A stretch of DNA of 20,832 bases, from positions 1 through 20,832 of the forward strand of contig JAFNUQ010000168.1 of NCBI GenBank assembly GCA_017383945.1, written 5' to 3'. Positions 1 through 8,747 of this stretch are shown in pieces. The position numbers and the translations under genes were made by a program. Source of the stretch: Bacteroidales bacterium (lineage in GTDB: Bacteria; Bacteroidota; Bacteroidia; Bacteroidales; UBA932). Below the pieces are notes generated by a model. That model was not told where the DNA came from and made no database searches. It worked only from the letters and a program-made list of their open reading frames with translations. How positions within the stretch are numbered: position 1 is the first letter of the stretch; every line of letters begins with the position of its first letter.

Positions 1-1249
1 CATCGACAAAATCATCAGCTGTCACCTCAACACCGAAGCCAGGAGTAAATGTATTGTATACATCCACGCTTGTGCCAAGTCTGGTGACATCTCTCATACC
101 TTCATAAGAAAGTGCGATATTGTTTCTCAGGATGTGGTTGAAACCGTCACAGTCTGTAGCTCTGTCCGCACCAGGAAGAATCTGCTGGCTGAGCAGACAG
201 TAGTTAGGATTGTTGCGGTAGGCTGTATTGTTATAGAACTGATGTCCAGCGATAGTGTGGTGGTTGGCATAGAAGCCGTTGATCTTATTGCGGTAGGCAA
301 GGCAATGATGCACAATATTGCCAGGGATGAACTCTGGAAGGTGACTCTTGGTAGGAGAAGCTCCATAACCACCCATCTTGAAGCCTGTACCATCGCCGGC
401 AGACTCAAACTTGCCTGGCTTGAAGCCGTTGTAGAAAGCCCAGCAGTTCTCTACAATCACAGTCTCAGCATTGTTGATGATATCATAGCCATCATCACTG
501 TTCCACCAAGCACGACAACCTCTGATCACATTGTGGATTGAACCAGCGTCACCGTGGAAGCCAAATCCGTCAGTATTGCCACCTCTTCCACCTCCACTCA
601 CATCGTCGTGGTTGCGGTAGGCGTCGCAATTGAGCACAAGATTGTATGAGCCTGTAGTCAGGAAGAAGCCGATAGCCATACCATCATGCATAGAAAGCTG
701 CTCGTAGATATTATGACTGCCTTCGTTACGGAAGCACTCCGACTGAGACGCATGCTTGACATCAGTAACTTGTGTGCCAATAATCTCCAGGCCCTTGAAA
801 TGAATCCAGGATGCTCTCACGTGGAAAACGAGAATCTTTGCAGCAGTCTTCACCGCTCCAAACGGCGGTTTGATGTCCTGCATATCAATGATCGGCCTCT
901 CGCCCGGGTAGGCAAAGTAGTGGATTGGTTTACCTTCCTCGCCACTCTTTGATACGTCATTCATAATGAGCCATCCTGTGCGTGAAGTATATCTCTTCAT
1001 AATCTCAGTCTCGCTGTAACGCGCATACTGATCTTCTCTCATACGGTAGACACCACCTCTGAAATAAACTGTATCTCCCGGCTGGACAAACTCCTGAGCC
1101 TTATTGAATGTAGCAAAAGGAGACTCGATTGTACCTTTGTTGGTATCCTTGCCATCAGGGGCAATATAGTAGGTTTTAGGTGCAGCTGTTGCAGCAAGCT
1201 GAAGGAACAGACCTGCTGCAACAGTTGCGAGAAGCGTAATATTTCTCAT
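1..1249 (-). CDS. Secreted pectate lyase, polysaccharide lyase family 9 (partial, C-terminus off the left edge)
   Basis: 416 codons are visible from ATG at 1249, and the frame stays open to the window edge. The N-terminus (MRNITLLATVAAG...LAATAAP) is a signal peptide, so the enzyme is exported. The mature start YYIAPDGKDTNKGTIESPF is the usual opening of right-handed parallel beta-helix lyases of family PL9, which cut polygalacturonate or related uronic-acid polymers by beta-elimination. Residues expected for the PL9 site are present: D227 in NTDGFG, the calcium cluster D252, D253 and D256 in NSDDGYD, and the likely catalytic base K291 in GDGTGFKMGG (equivalents of Pel9A D209, D233/D234/D237 and K273). 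It starts 16 bp after the stop of the S9 peptidase gene on the same strand and is probably co-transcribed with it. The family is clear; the exact substrate (pectin or another uronan) is inferred. Confidence 0.85.
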   Translation of the reverse strand, partial: MRNITLLATVAAGLFLQLAATAAPKTYYIAPDGKDTNKGTIESPFATFNKAQEFVQPGDTVYFRGGVYRMREDQYARYSETEIMKRYTSRTGWLIMNDVSKSGEEGKPIHYFAYPGERPIIDMQDIKPPFGAVKTAAKILVFHVRASWIHFKGLEIIGTQVTDVKHASQSECFRNEGSHNIYEQLSMHDGMAIGFFLTTGSYNLVLNCDAYRNHDDVSGGGRGGNTDGFGFHGDAGSIHNVIRGCRAWWNSDDGYDIINNAETVIVENCWAFYNGFKPGKFESAGDGTGFKMGGYGASPTKSHLPEFIPGNIVHHCLAYRNKINGFYANHHTIAGHQFYNNTAYRNNPNYCLLSQQILPGADRATDCDGFNHILRNNIALSYEGMRDVTRLGTSVDVYNTFTPGFGVEVTADDFVD

Positions 1250-1265
1250 ATTTCTTAGCGGTTTA

Positions 1266-4088
1266 TTATTCTGCTATCTCGTATCCAAAATAGTTACCCT
1301 TGCGGTAATGAGGGATACCTGACTCCATCCATACAGGAACAGGCTCACCCTTGAGGTAATGATCAAAGAACTGAGAGAGTCTGATAGACAAGTCCTTACG
1401 ATTGCGACGCTCCATCAGGTTGTGCGCCTCGTTATTGTACTGAAGCAGCCAAGCCGGCTTGCCCAAGCGGCGAAGCGACATAAAGAACTCGATGCCCTGA
1501 TACCATGGCACTGCACCATCGTTGTCGTTGTGCATAATGAGCACCGGAGTCTGCACGTTAGGAGCAAAGAACACTGGCGAATTCTCAATGTAGAGGTCAA
1601 GGCCACCGTCCTCCCAGAGGGTCTTGCCGATGCGGCTCTGACCATACTCATACTGAGGAATTCGGCTGCTGCCCGACTCCCAACGGATGCCACCGTAGGC
1701 ACTGGTCATATTGCCCACCGGAGCACCTGCGCCCGCTGCCGCAAACATATTTGTGCGGGTCACGAGATAGGCTGTCTGGTAGCCGCCCCAGCTCTGGCCC
1801 TGGATAGCCATCTTGCTCTTGTCGATGAAGCTGAACTGGCTGCACATAGCTTCTGCGCCTGCGCAAATGCAGTTATATGCGCTCTCGCCTGGATGACCGT
1901 CCTTGTAAACGATATCCGGAACAAATACGACATAACCGCGACTCACAAAGAATGGAATATTAACGGTAGAAGCACTTGGAGCCGGAGATCTGTAGTTATA
2001 GAGAGTCTCAGCATTTTTCTCATAGAAGTAAATCATCATCGGATACTTCTTGGCAGGATCAAGGTTTTCTGGAGTGAAGAAAAGACCCTTGAGCGGAGTG
2101 CCATCGTAGGCATCCCAATGCACGAGCTGCACATCTCCCCAGATATAATCAGCCTGCTGAGGATTGATGTCCGAGAGTTTGGTTTCTGTCTTCCAATCAT
2201 CCTTAGTCACGTGAACATCCATTGGATTCTGGAAGTTACCCTTTACATATACAATAGTCTCACTATCAGCAGCTTTTACCTGACCAGAATAGCTATATTC
2301 AGCAAGGAAGCCCTGAGGGGCAGAGGCCTTTGCAATGTCGATAGTAGCCATACCGTTCTTTGATGTCTTCTCATCAAACGCTGTGAGATATATCTTACCC
2401 TTCTTAGGGAAAGTCTTGATGTTCTGATAGAGGAAAGGATTGGTTTCTCTCACAAGCTCTACAGGAGCATACTGCACCTGATTCTTGCGACCTTCACCTG
2501 CTGTGAGGTTGATTGCCTTCTTGCCATCAAGAGAGAACTTCCATACATCATATTTGTCTGCGATGAGGACATAGTCGTTCTCGCCTACCCAGCGTGGTGT
2601 GCTGACAGGAGTCTTGTCCATAGGATGATCATCATCTTCATCCCAGAAGGCAACACCAGTCTGACCTGTGATATTTACAAATTCCTTATCTTCAATGTTA
2701 AATGAGTACCAGTTTCCATCCTCAGTATTGAACCACATAAAATAATGGCCATAAGGCGAAGCCGAGAAGCGGCCGGTCACAGCCTCTGCAAGCGGAGTGC
2801 GAGAGCCGTCTGCCATGCTCACAAGCGAAACATCGGTTCTTCCGCCTTGCGCCCACATATCCTCAAGCCAATATTCTTCAGTATCCATTGACACTGCATA
2901 GTCAAGAGTTGCACCTGCAGGATAAGAGATGCGGTCGTGGCTATTTGCAGAAAGGGTGACGATTGTGCCAGGCTGATCAAGATTGATGACCGCACTGAGG
3001 CTTGCGCTTCTTGCGCGCACCTTGTCCATTGGCGGCACTGTCTCCTTATTCCAAACCCAGATATCAAGCTGCGCTGCCTCAAAATCCACAACGGTGGTAT
3101 CTTTTACCACTTCGCGCTCCTGAAGAGTGAGAAGGATGCGCTTTGCGTCGTTGGAGAATGACGGACGTGAATTTGCTGCCACAACAAATCCTTCCTGGAT
3201 GCCGCTATAGTTCTGCGGGATGATTTCGCTTGTGCGAATCTCTGTCACGGCTGGAGCTTTGCGGGTCGCCTTTTTGAGCACTACCTCTTCTGTGAGGAAG
3301 ATCGAGTGGCTAGGTGTGCCGTGGGTCTTCTTCTCTTCGTCAGTTGCCATGAAAAGAACCTTGTCGCCCTTCTCATTGAAACTCACAGCGGTATATGACT
3401 TCTTGCCTTCCGAAAGCACCTTACCTTCGAGTGATGGCATATCATAAAGAACTACCGAGCTCTTTGAAAGAGAGTCTTTCTTATCCTCCTTGGTAGTAAC
3501 GACGATACGATCTCCGGCCTTTGAAACTTCAACTGTTGCAATATCCTTGAGAGTATCGATCGCACCACTCATGGTGTTAATAATGAGAAGGTTAGTCTTA
3601 CCTTTCTTGTCCTTGGCTGTATCTTCCTGAGTAGCATAGATATATGGTGCGCTGTCAAATCCTTTGTAACTTGATTTGGCTACGCCCACCTTGGTCATCT
3701 CAAGAGTTGCGAGATTGATATAGGCAAGGGTATCCTTCGGCATCTGGTCTGCCTTCTTCTTGTCAATCTTTGCCTGTCTTGTCTGTGCAAAAGGAGCCTT
3801 TATGGTGCACACTGCATAGCTCGCATCCTCCGGCATAGAGAAAGCTGTTCCGCGAGGAATCACAAGCTCGCTGCCGCTCTCAAGATTGCGCACAATCAAC
3901 TCGCCGTCTCCCTCTTGAGGGTTCACTGAGTATGCGAGGATCTTGCCATCATTAGAAAGGCTCAAACTCTGGACAGACTGCCAAGAGTCATAGGCGTCGT
4001 GGTCAAGTGGTTTTTTCTGAGCTGAGAGTTCAGCTACGACAAAGCACATCGATGCGAGAAGCATCAATTTCAAACTAACGGTTCTCAT
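1266..4088 (-). CDS. Secreted S9-family serine peptidase (prolyl oligopeptidase / dipeptidyl-peptidase type)
   Basis: 940 residues with a signal peptide (MRTVSLKLMLLASMCFVVAELSAQ). Residues of about 30 to 640 resemble the beta-propeller that gates access in S9 peptidases, and about 680 to 930 form the alpha/beta hydrolase. The catalytic triad is visible: S766 in GQSWGGYQ, D857 in HNDNDGAVPW and H889 in NNEAHNL. Family members cleave short peptides, usually at or near proline or with dipeptidyl or acylaminoacyl specificity; the exact specificity cannot be read here. It is exported, so it probably acts in the periplasm or at the outer membrane. It starts 19 bp downstream of pheS and ends 16 bp before the pectate lyase gene, which places a peptidase between a translation gene and a carbohydrate-active enzyme. 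No frameshift or missing residue is seen. Confidence 0.9.
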   Translation of the reverse strand: MRTVSLKLMLLASMCFVVAELSAQKKPLDHDAYDSWQSVQSLSLSNDGKILAYSVNPQEGDGELIVRNLESGSELVIPRGTAFSMPEDASYAVCTIKAPFAQTRQAKIDKKKADQMPKDTLAYINLATLEMTKVGVAKSSYKGFDSAPYIYATQEDTAKDKKGKTNLLIINTMSGAIDTLKDIATVEVSKAGDRIVVTTKEDKKDSLSKSSVVLYDMPSLEGKVLSEGKKSYTAVSFNEKGDKVLFMATDEEKKTHGTPSHSIFLTEEVVLKKATRKAPAVTEIRTSEIIPQNYSGIQEGFVVAANSRPSFSNDAKRILLTLQEREVVKDTTVVDFEAAQLDIWVWNKETVPPMDKVRARSASLSAVINLDQPGTIVTLSANSHDRISYPAGATLDYAVSMDTEEYWLEDMWAQGGRTDVSLVSMADGSRTPLAEAVTGRFSASPYGHYFMWFNTEDGNWYSFNIEDKEFVNITGQTGVAFWDEDDDHPMDKTPVSTPRWVGENDYVLIADKYDVWKFSLDGKKAINLTAGEGRKNQVQYAPVELVRETNPFLYQNIKTFPKKGKIYLTAFDEKTSKNGMATIDIAKASAPQGFLAEYSYSGQVKAADSETIVYVKGNFQNPMDVHVTKDDWKTETKLSDINPQQADYIWGDVQLVHWDAYDGTPLKGLFFTPENLDPAKKYPMMIYFYEKNAETLYNYRSPAPSASTVNIPFFVSRGYVVFVPDIVYKDGHPGESAYNCICAGAEAMCSQFSFIDKSKMAIQGQSWGGYQTAYLVTRTNMFAAAGAGAPVGNMTSAYGGIRWESGSSRIPQYEYGQSRIGKTLWEDGGLDLYIENSPVFFAPNVQTPVLIMHNDNDGAVPWYQGIEFFMSLRRLGKPAWLLQYNNEAHNLMERRNRKDLSIRLSQFFDHYLKGEPVPVWMESGIPHYRKGNYFGYEIAE

Positions 4089-4107
4089 ATTCTTTAGAAT
4101 TTACTGA

Positions 4108-5145
4108 CTAAACCTCGATTGATGCCTCAAACTCTTTGAGGAATCTCATATCGTTTTCAAAGTAATGGCGCAGGTCGTTGACTCTCCACTTGAGCATAGC
4201 GATGCGCTCAAGACCCATACCAAAGGCAAAGCCGCTATACTTGCTAGAATCAATACCGCTTGCCTCGAGGACATTAGGGTCTACCATACCGCAGCCCATG
4301 ATCTCGAGCCAGCCTGTGCCTTTACAGATGTTACATCCCTTGCCGTGACAGATATTACAGCTCACGTCCACCTCAGCTGAAGGCTCGGTAAATGGGAAAT
4401 ATGATGGTCTGAGACGGATTTCAGTCTGAGGGCCAAACATCTCACGAGCAAAAAGCAGGATTGACTGCTTGAGGTCTGCAAAGGTAACACCTTCGTCAAC
4501 ATAGAGTCCTTCAATCTGGTGGAAGATGCAGTGTGCGCGAGCGCTGATCGCCTCGTTGCGGAACACACGGCCAGGACAAACCACACGGATAGGAACGTTT
4601 TCCTTCTCCATAGTGCGCACCTGCACGCTTGAAGTGTGAGTGCGGAGAAGAAGTGGATTTGGATGACCTGAAGATACAAAGAATGTGTCCTGCATATCAC
4701 GTGCAGGGTGGTTTGGAGGGAAGTTGAGCGCCTCGAATACGTGATAATCGTCCTCAATCTCCGGACCCTCTGCCACGTCGTAGCCAAACTTGCGGAAGAT
4801 CTGCACAATCTCCTGTCTCACGATAGAAACCGGATGTCTTGATCCGAGATCCATATCATCGCCAGGCATACTGAGATCAACTTTAGGAGCCGAAGCATCC
4901 TGCACCTGCCCCACAGTTTCCTTGAGCTCATCAATCTTGGCCTGAGCTGCCTGCTTGAGGGTATTGATAGGGCGGCCAAACTCTTTCTTGCCATCCTTAT
5001 CCAACTCTCTGAACTCCTCAAACAATGCTGTAACGATACCTTTCTTGCCGAGGAAACGTACTCTTGCTTCTTCTACTTCCTTCTGATTTGAGCACTGGAG
5101 AGCATCAAGCTCCGCCTGTACTTTCTCTATATCTTGAATAGTCAT
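4108..5145 (-). CDS. pheS: Phenylalanine--tRNA ligase alpha subunit
   Basis: 345 residues, the usual length. Together with PheT it charges tRNA-Phe in the cytoplasm; pheT is not in the window, as is common in Bacteroidota where the two genes are separate. The N-terminal part (about 1 to 85) is the charged helical tRNA-binding coiled coil. Class II synthetase motif 2 is seen at GRVFRNEAISARAHCIFHQ and motif 3 at GFAFGMGLERIAML. A four-cysteine insertion, C263, C266, C271 and C274 (CNICHGKGCNIC), is present as in other Bacteroidota PheS and looks like a small metal-binding knuckle. The ATG at 5145 gives the typical N-terminus MTIQDIEKVQAELDAL. The gene lies 3 bp after the upstream small secreted protein and 19 bp before the S9 peptidase, so an operon is likely. 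Confidence 0.97.
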   Translation of the reverse strand: MTIQDIEKVQAELDALQCSNQKEVEEARVRFLGKKGIVTALFEEFRELDKDGKKEFGRPINTLKQAAQAKIDELKETVGQVQDASAPKVDLSMPGDDMDLGSRHPVSIVRQEIVQIFRKFGYDVAEGPEIEDDYHVFEALNFPPNHPARDMQDTFFVSSGHPNPLLLRTHTSSVQVRTMEKENVPIRVVCPGRVFRNEAISARAHCIFHQIEGLYVDEGVTFADLKQSILLFAREMFGPQTEIRLRPSYFPFTEPSAEVDVSCNICHGKGCNICKGTGWLEIMGCGMVDPNVLEASGIDSSKYSGFAFGMGLERIAMLKWRVNDLRHYFENDMRFLKEFEASIEV

Positions 5146-5148
5146 ATC

Positions 5149-5550
5149 TTATTTGCGTTTAGCTTCTCTCTTATCTCTGTTTTTCTTTTCTCTGGCAGCG
5201 CCGCTCTTCTCATACTTGGCCCACTGGTTCTTGTCAAAGACTTTCATAAAGGCCTGATACATCTTCTCCATCCATTTATCCTGGACACGGATATATGCCT
5301 CAGAATTGCTCACCTTGGCTGTAGACAACGCAGCAAGTTCAACTCGCATCTGCTCATAATCGTGAGTCATGATAGAGTCTACATAGAAAATCTGCCAGTC
5401 CTGAAGATCCAGAAGCTGGGTATAATCCTCAATCTGAGCATCAATAGCTTCGCGCATCCTTTTCTGCTCCTCGATATCATTTTGTGGAGGAGTTTGAGCA
5501 AAGGCAAATATTGAAAGCAGCAATAAAGCGCTAATACCAAAAAATTTCAT
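5149..5550 (-). CDS. Small secreted helical protein of unknown function
   Basis: 133 residues from ATG 5550. I prefer this to the TTG at 5574, because it puts the signal peptide (MKFFGISALLLLSIFAFAQ) at the very start. The mature part is mostly charged and helical, with no cysteine, and ends in a very basic tail rich in K, R and E. The spacing of leucines and glutamines (LLDLQDWQIFYVDSI, then FMKVFDKNQWAKYEK) recalls the small periplasmic Spy/LTXXQ-like chaperone group, but this is only a resemblance. It is the first gene of the minus-strand set that continues into pheS after 3 bp, so it may carry the promoter for that set. A possible -7 element TAAATTTG lies on the minus strand just upstream, without a clear -33 partner. 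Confidence 0.75.
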   Translation of the reverse strand: MKFFGISALLLLSIFAFAQTPPQNDIEEQKRMREAIDAQIEDYTQLLDLQDWQIFYVDSIMTHDYEQMRVELAALSTAKVSNSEAYIRVQDKWMEKMYQAFMKVFDKNQWAKYEKSGAAREKKNRDKREAKRK

Positions 5551-5595
5551 AGATTTGTACTTATCAAATCGCAAATTTAATAAATATCAAATAAA

Positions 5596-7296
5596 ATGAG
5601 AAAATTAATGCCTTTACTTGTGCTCTTGGGCTTACTTATGGCCGAGAGCCGCATTTATGCTTGTACCAATGTGATTGTTACCCCTGGCGCAAGCAAAGAC
5701 GGATCAAGCCTTGTTTCCTATGCCGCAGACTCTCACTGGCTCTACGGCGAGCTTTATTTCCACAAAGGAGGAAAGCACAAGAAGGGCAGCATGATCGACA
5801 TCCGCGAATGGGACAGCAACCGCCCGCTCGGACAGATCGCTCAGGTGCCATATACCTACAAGACCGTGGGCAATATGAACCAGCACCAGCTCATCATCGC
5901 CGAGACAACTTGGGGCGGAAGACCTGGCCTCTCTGACGAAAACGGAATCATGGATTATGGCTCTCTCATCTACATAACCCTTCAGAGAGCAAAGACTGCT
6001 CGCGAGGCTATTGAGACCATCGTGGCACTTGCCAATGAATATGGCTACCCATCAAGCGGAGAGTCGTTTTCTATCGCCGACACCAAGGAAGCTTGGGTAA
6101 TGGACCTCGTGGGCAAGGGCACCGGCAACAAAGGCATCGTGTGGGTTGCCCGCCGCATTCCTGACGGATACATCTGCGCTCACGCCAACCAGGCCCGCAT
6201 CACTACTTTCCCTCAGAATGATCCTGAGAACTGCCTCTTCTCAGAAGACGTGATTTCGTTTGCACGCGAGAAGGGTTGGTATGAGGGCGAAGACAAGGAC
6301 TTCAACTTCCGCGACGCCTACAATCCGCTCGACTTCAGCGGCGCAAGAGGTTGTGACGCACGCGCTTGGAGCGCATTTAACATCCTCTGCGACGGCCAAT
6401 TCACTTACCTCGACGCTGAGGGTAACGAAGTAACTACTGCTGCTGACTCATACCTCAACTACGTGATGGGTTATGACCTCAACGGCGAAATGCCTCTCTT
6501 TGTGAAGCCTTCACGCAAGATCTCCATGAAGGATGTTGCTGACGTGATGCGCGACCACTTCGAGGGCACGCCAATGGATATGACAACTGACATCGGCGCA
6601 GGCGGCAATGCAGTGCCTTATCGCTGGAGACCTATGACCTTCACTTGGGAAGGCAAGACCTACACCAACGAGCGTGCAATCGCAACTCAGCAGACCGGTT
6701 TCTGGTTTGTAGCACAGTCCCGCGGCTATCTTCCTGACGAGGTGGGTGCGGTGATCTGGTTTGGCTGCGACGATGCTGCAACTTCTTATCTCACACCAAT
6801 TTATGCCAACACAAACAAGATCCCTGAGTGCCTTAAAGTGGGCAACGGTGATCTCCTTCACTATAGCCCTACATCTCAGTTCTGGATGTGCAGCCGCGTG
6901 ACCAACACTTGCTACGGTATGTACAACAGAGTTGCTCCTTATGTTATGGCAGAGGCTGACAAGTTTGAAATCAATCAGATGGATGTAGCTGTGCCAGAGA
7001 TGGACGCAAAGGCTGCAAAACTCGTCAAGAAGGGCAGAGTCAGAAAAGCTCTCCGACTCCTCACAAAATATAGCGTAGACACCGCTCAGAAGCAGTTTAA
7101 CGTGTGGAAGAAGCTGGAGGAGACTCTTCTTGTGAAGTTTATCGATGGCAATGTCAAAGCTCAGGACGAGCAGGGTAACTTCATCCATTCAGAATATGGA
7201 GAGGGCATCCCAGAGGGCCTCACACAACCAGGTTACACAGATAAGTGGAAGGCAGCTGTTGCTGCAGACAACGGTGCAGTCCTTGAAGTAAAATAA
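5596..7296 (+). CDS. Secreted C69-family dipeptidase (N-terminal cysteine nucleophile hydrolase)
   Basis: 566 residues. The signal peptide MRKLMPLLVLLGLLMAESRIYA is followed directly by C23 in CTNVIVTPGASKDGS. In family C69 (former U34) this cysteine becomes the first residue after processing and is the catalytic nucleophile. Members hydrolyse dipeptides or small peptides; in gut Bacteroidota they are commonly exported. Typical conserved stretches follow, such as TTWGGRPGLSDENGIMDYG and the SSGESFSIADTKEAWVMD region. The length fits the long Bacteroidota form with a C-terminal helical extension. It is the first gene of a plus-strand operon, ending 8 bp before the sulfatase gene, and diverges from the pheS set across a 45-bp gap that must hold both promoters. 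The peptide substrate is not known. Confidence 0.9.
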   Translation: MRKLMPLLVLLGLLMAESRIYACTNVIVTPGASKDGSSLVSYAADSHWLYGELYFHKGGKHKKGSMIDIREWDSNRPLGQIAQVPYTYKTVGNMNQHQLIIAETTWGGRPGLSDENGIMDYGSLIYITLQRAKTAREAIETIVALANEYGYPSSGESFSIADTKEAWVMDLVGKGTGNKGIVWVARRIPDGYICAHANQARITTFPQNDPENCLFSEDVISFAREKGWYEGEDKDFNFRDAYNPLDFSGARGCDARAWSAFNILCDGQFTYLDAEGNEVTTAADSYLNYVMGYDLNGEMPLFVKPSRKISMKDVADVMRDHFEGTPMDMTTDIGAGGNAVPYRWRPMTFTWEGKTYTNERAIATQQTGFWFVAQSRGYLPDEVGAVIWFGCDDAATSYLTPIYANTNKIPECLKVGNGDLLHYSPTSQFWMCSRVTNTCYGMYNRVAPYVMAEADKFEINQMDVAVPEMDAKAAKLVKKGRVRKALRLLTKYSVDTAQKQFNVWKKLEETLLVKFIDGNVKAQDEQGNFIHSEYGEGIPEGLTQPGYTDKWKAAVAADNGAVLEVK

Positions 7297-7304
7297 AGAA
7301 AAGT

Positions 7305-8747
7305 ATGAGTAAGCTTTTGAAATTCGGCGCCCTTGTCGCTGCCGGTGGAGCCATCAGCGGATGCGCTCAAAAAGAAGAACAGACCAGACCAAATGTTGTC
7401 TTCATCCTTGCCGACGACCTCGGCTGGGGAGACCTCGGCTGCTACGGACAGAAGCTCGTGGAGACACCAAACATAGATGCGCTTGCCAGCAGGGGTATGC
7501 TCTTTACCCAGAACTATTCGGGCACCACTGTCAGCGCACCTTCGCGCTCTTGCCTGCTCACAGGTACGCACAGCGGCCACACATACATTCGCGGAAACCT
7601 CCGCGTCCCACCAGAGGGACAGTTCCCGCTTCCTGAGGGCATGCCAAACATCTTCCAGGATTTCAAGGCTGCAGGCTACACAACCGGCGCCTTCGGCAAA
7701 TGGGGTCTTGGCCCTATCGGCTCTACTGGTGATCCTAATGCTCAGGGCGTGGACAAGTTTGTAGGATTCAACTGCCAGACTCTTGCGCATAGCTATTATC
7801 CTGACCATATCTGGGATAACAGCCAGAAGATAGTCTTTGAGGACAATGTTGACGAGATACCATACGGCGAGGGAACCTATGCTCCGGATATCATCCACGA
7901 TGCATCTCTCGAATTTATGGAAAATGCCGTGGAAAGCGGACAGCCATTCTTTATGTGGTATCCGACTATCCTTCCTCACGCAGAATTAATTGTTCCTCAG
8001 GACAGTCTGCTGACCAAGTATTTGGGCAAGTTCCCTGAAACGCCTTTTGACGGAATCGACCTCGGCGAACCACGTTTCAGAGTGGGCGGTTACTGCTCGC
8101 AGGAGGCACCTCACGCCACATTTGCCGCAATGGTATCAAGGCTTGATATGTATGTGGGCGAGATCGTCGCAAAGCTCAAGGAACTCGGTGTATATGAAAA
8201 CACTATCGTGGTATTTTCAAGCGATAACGGTCCTCACGTAGAGGGCGGCGCAGATCCTGACTTCTTTGACGGAAACGGTCCTTGGAAGGGCTACAAGCGC
8301 GATCTTTATGAGGGTGGAATCAGAGTTCCTCTCATCGTGGAATGGCCTGGCGTTGTTGAAGCAGGCAGCACTTCAGATCATATGTGTGCTTTCTGGGATA
8401 TGATGCCTACCTTCCGTGAGATTATCGGAGCTGAAGGCGCGGAAAATCCTGACGGTGTGAGCATCCTTCCTACTCTCAAGGGAGACAAAGACCAGAAGGA
8501 GCACGATTATCTCTATTTTGAGTTTGCAGAGAGATCTCGTCAGGCACTTCGCAAGGGCGACTGGAAACTCATCCGTATGGATATCGGTGCGCCAACTGAC
8601 AGATATGAGCTTTATAATATCCCTAGCGATCCGGGTGAAGACAACGATGTTGCAGCTCAGAACCCTGAGATCGTCGAGGAGCTCAAGGCCTTGATGACCG
8701 AGGCTCACGTGCCAAACAGCAATTTCCCTCTTTTTGCAGGTGAATAA
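7305..8747 (+). CDS. Lipoprotein sulfatase, serine-type S1 family
   Basis: 480 residues. The N-terminus ends in the lipobox ISGC (C20), so this is a lipoprotein; the next residues AQKEEQ contain K-E-E close to the lipidated cysteine, a pattern reported as an export signal to the cell surface in Bacteroidota. The sulfatase fold is plain: NVVFILADDLGWGD carries metal ligands D37 and D38, and the active-site motif is S77-A-P-S-R81-SCLLTG. The residue to be converted to formylglycine is serine, not cysteine, so activation needs an anaerobic maturase, which is encoded by the next gene. Later motifs SSDNGPH and GPWKGYKRDLYEGGIRVPL also fit. It removes sulfate from a sulfated sugar or aryl ester; the natural substrate (mucin, glycosaminoglycan or plant/algal glycan) cannot be told. 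The stop overlaps the next gene's start. Confidence 0.93.
   Translation: MSKLLKFGALVAAGGAISGCAQKEEQTRPNVVFILADDLGWGDLGCYGQKLVETPNIDALASRGMLFTQNYSGTTVSAPSRSCLLTGTHSGHTYIRGNLRVPPEGQFPLPEGMPNIFQDFKAAGYTTGAFGKWGLGPIGSTGDPNAQGVDKFVGFNCQTLAHSYYPDHIWDNSQKIVFEDNVDEIPYGEGTYAPDIIHDASLEFMENAVESGQPFFMWYPTILPHAELIVPQDSLLTKYLGKFPETPFDGIDLGEPRFRVGGYCSQEAPHATFAAMVSRLDMYVGEIVAKLKELGVYENTIVVFSSDNGPHVEGGADPDFFDGNGPWKGYKRDLYEGGIRVPLIVEWPGVVEAGSTSDHMCAFWDMMPTFREIIGAEGAENPDGVSILPTLKGDKDQKEHDYLYFEFAERSRQALRKGDWKLIRMDIGAPTDRYELYNIPSDPGEDNDVAAQNPEIVEELKALMTEAHVPNSNFPLFAGE

Noticed and set aside
1359..2363. Long plus-strand open frame (334 codons) opposite the S9 peptidase gene
   Set aside because: It is antisense to a complete, motif-bearing peptidase gene, has low-complexity composition and no recognisable domain.
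6511..7979. Two minus-strand frames (225 and 248 codons) opposite the dipeptidase and sulfatase genes
   Set aside because: Both are shadows of well-supported genes with intact catalytic motifs; their residue usage is unlike real proteins.
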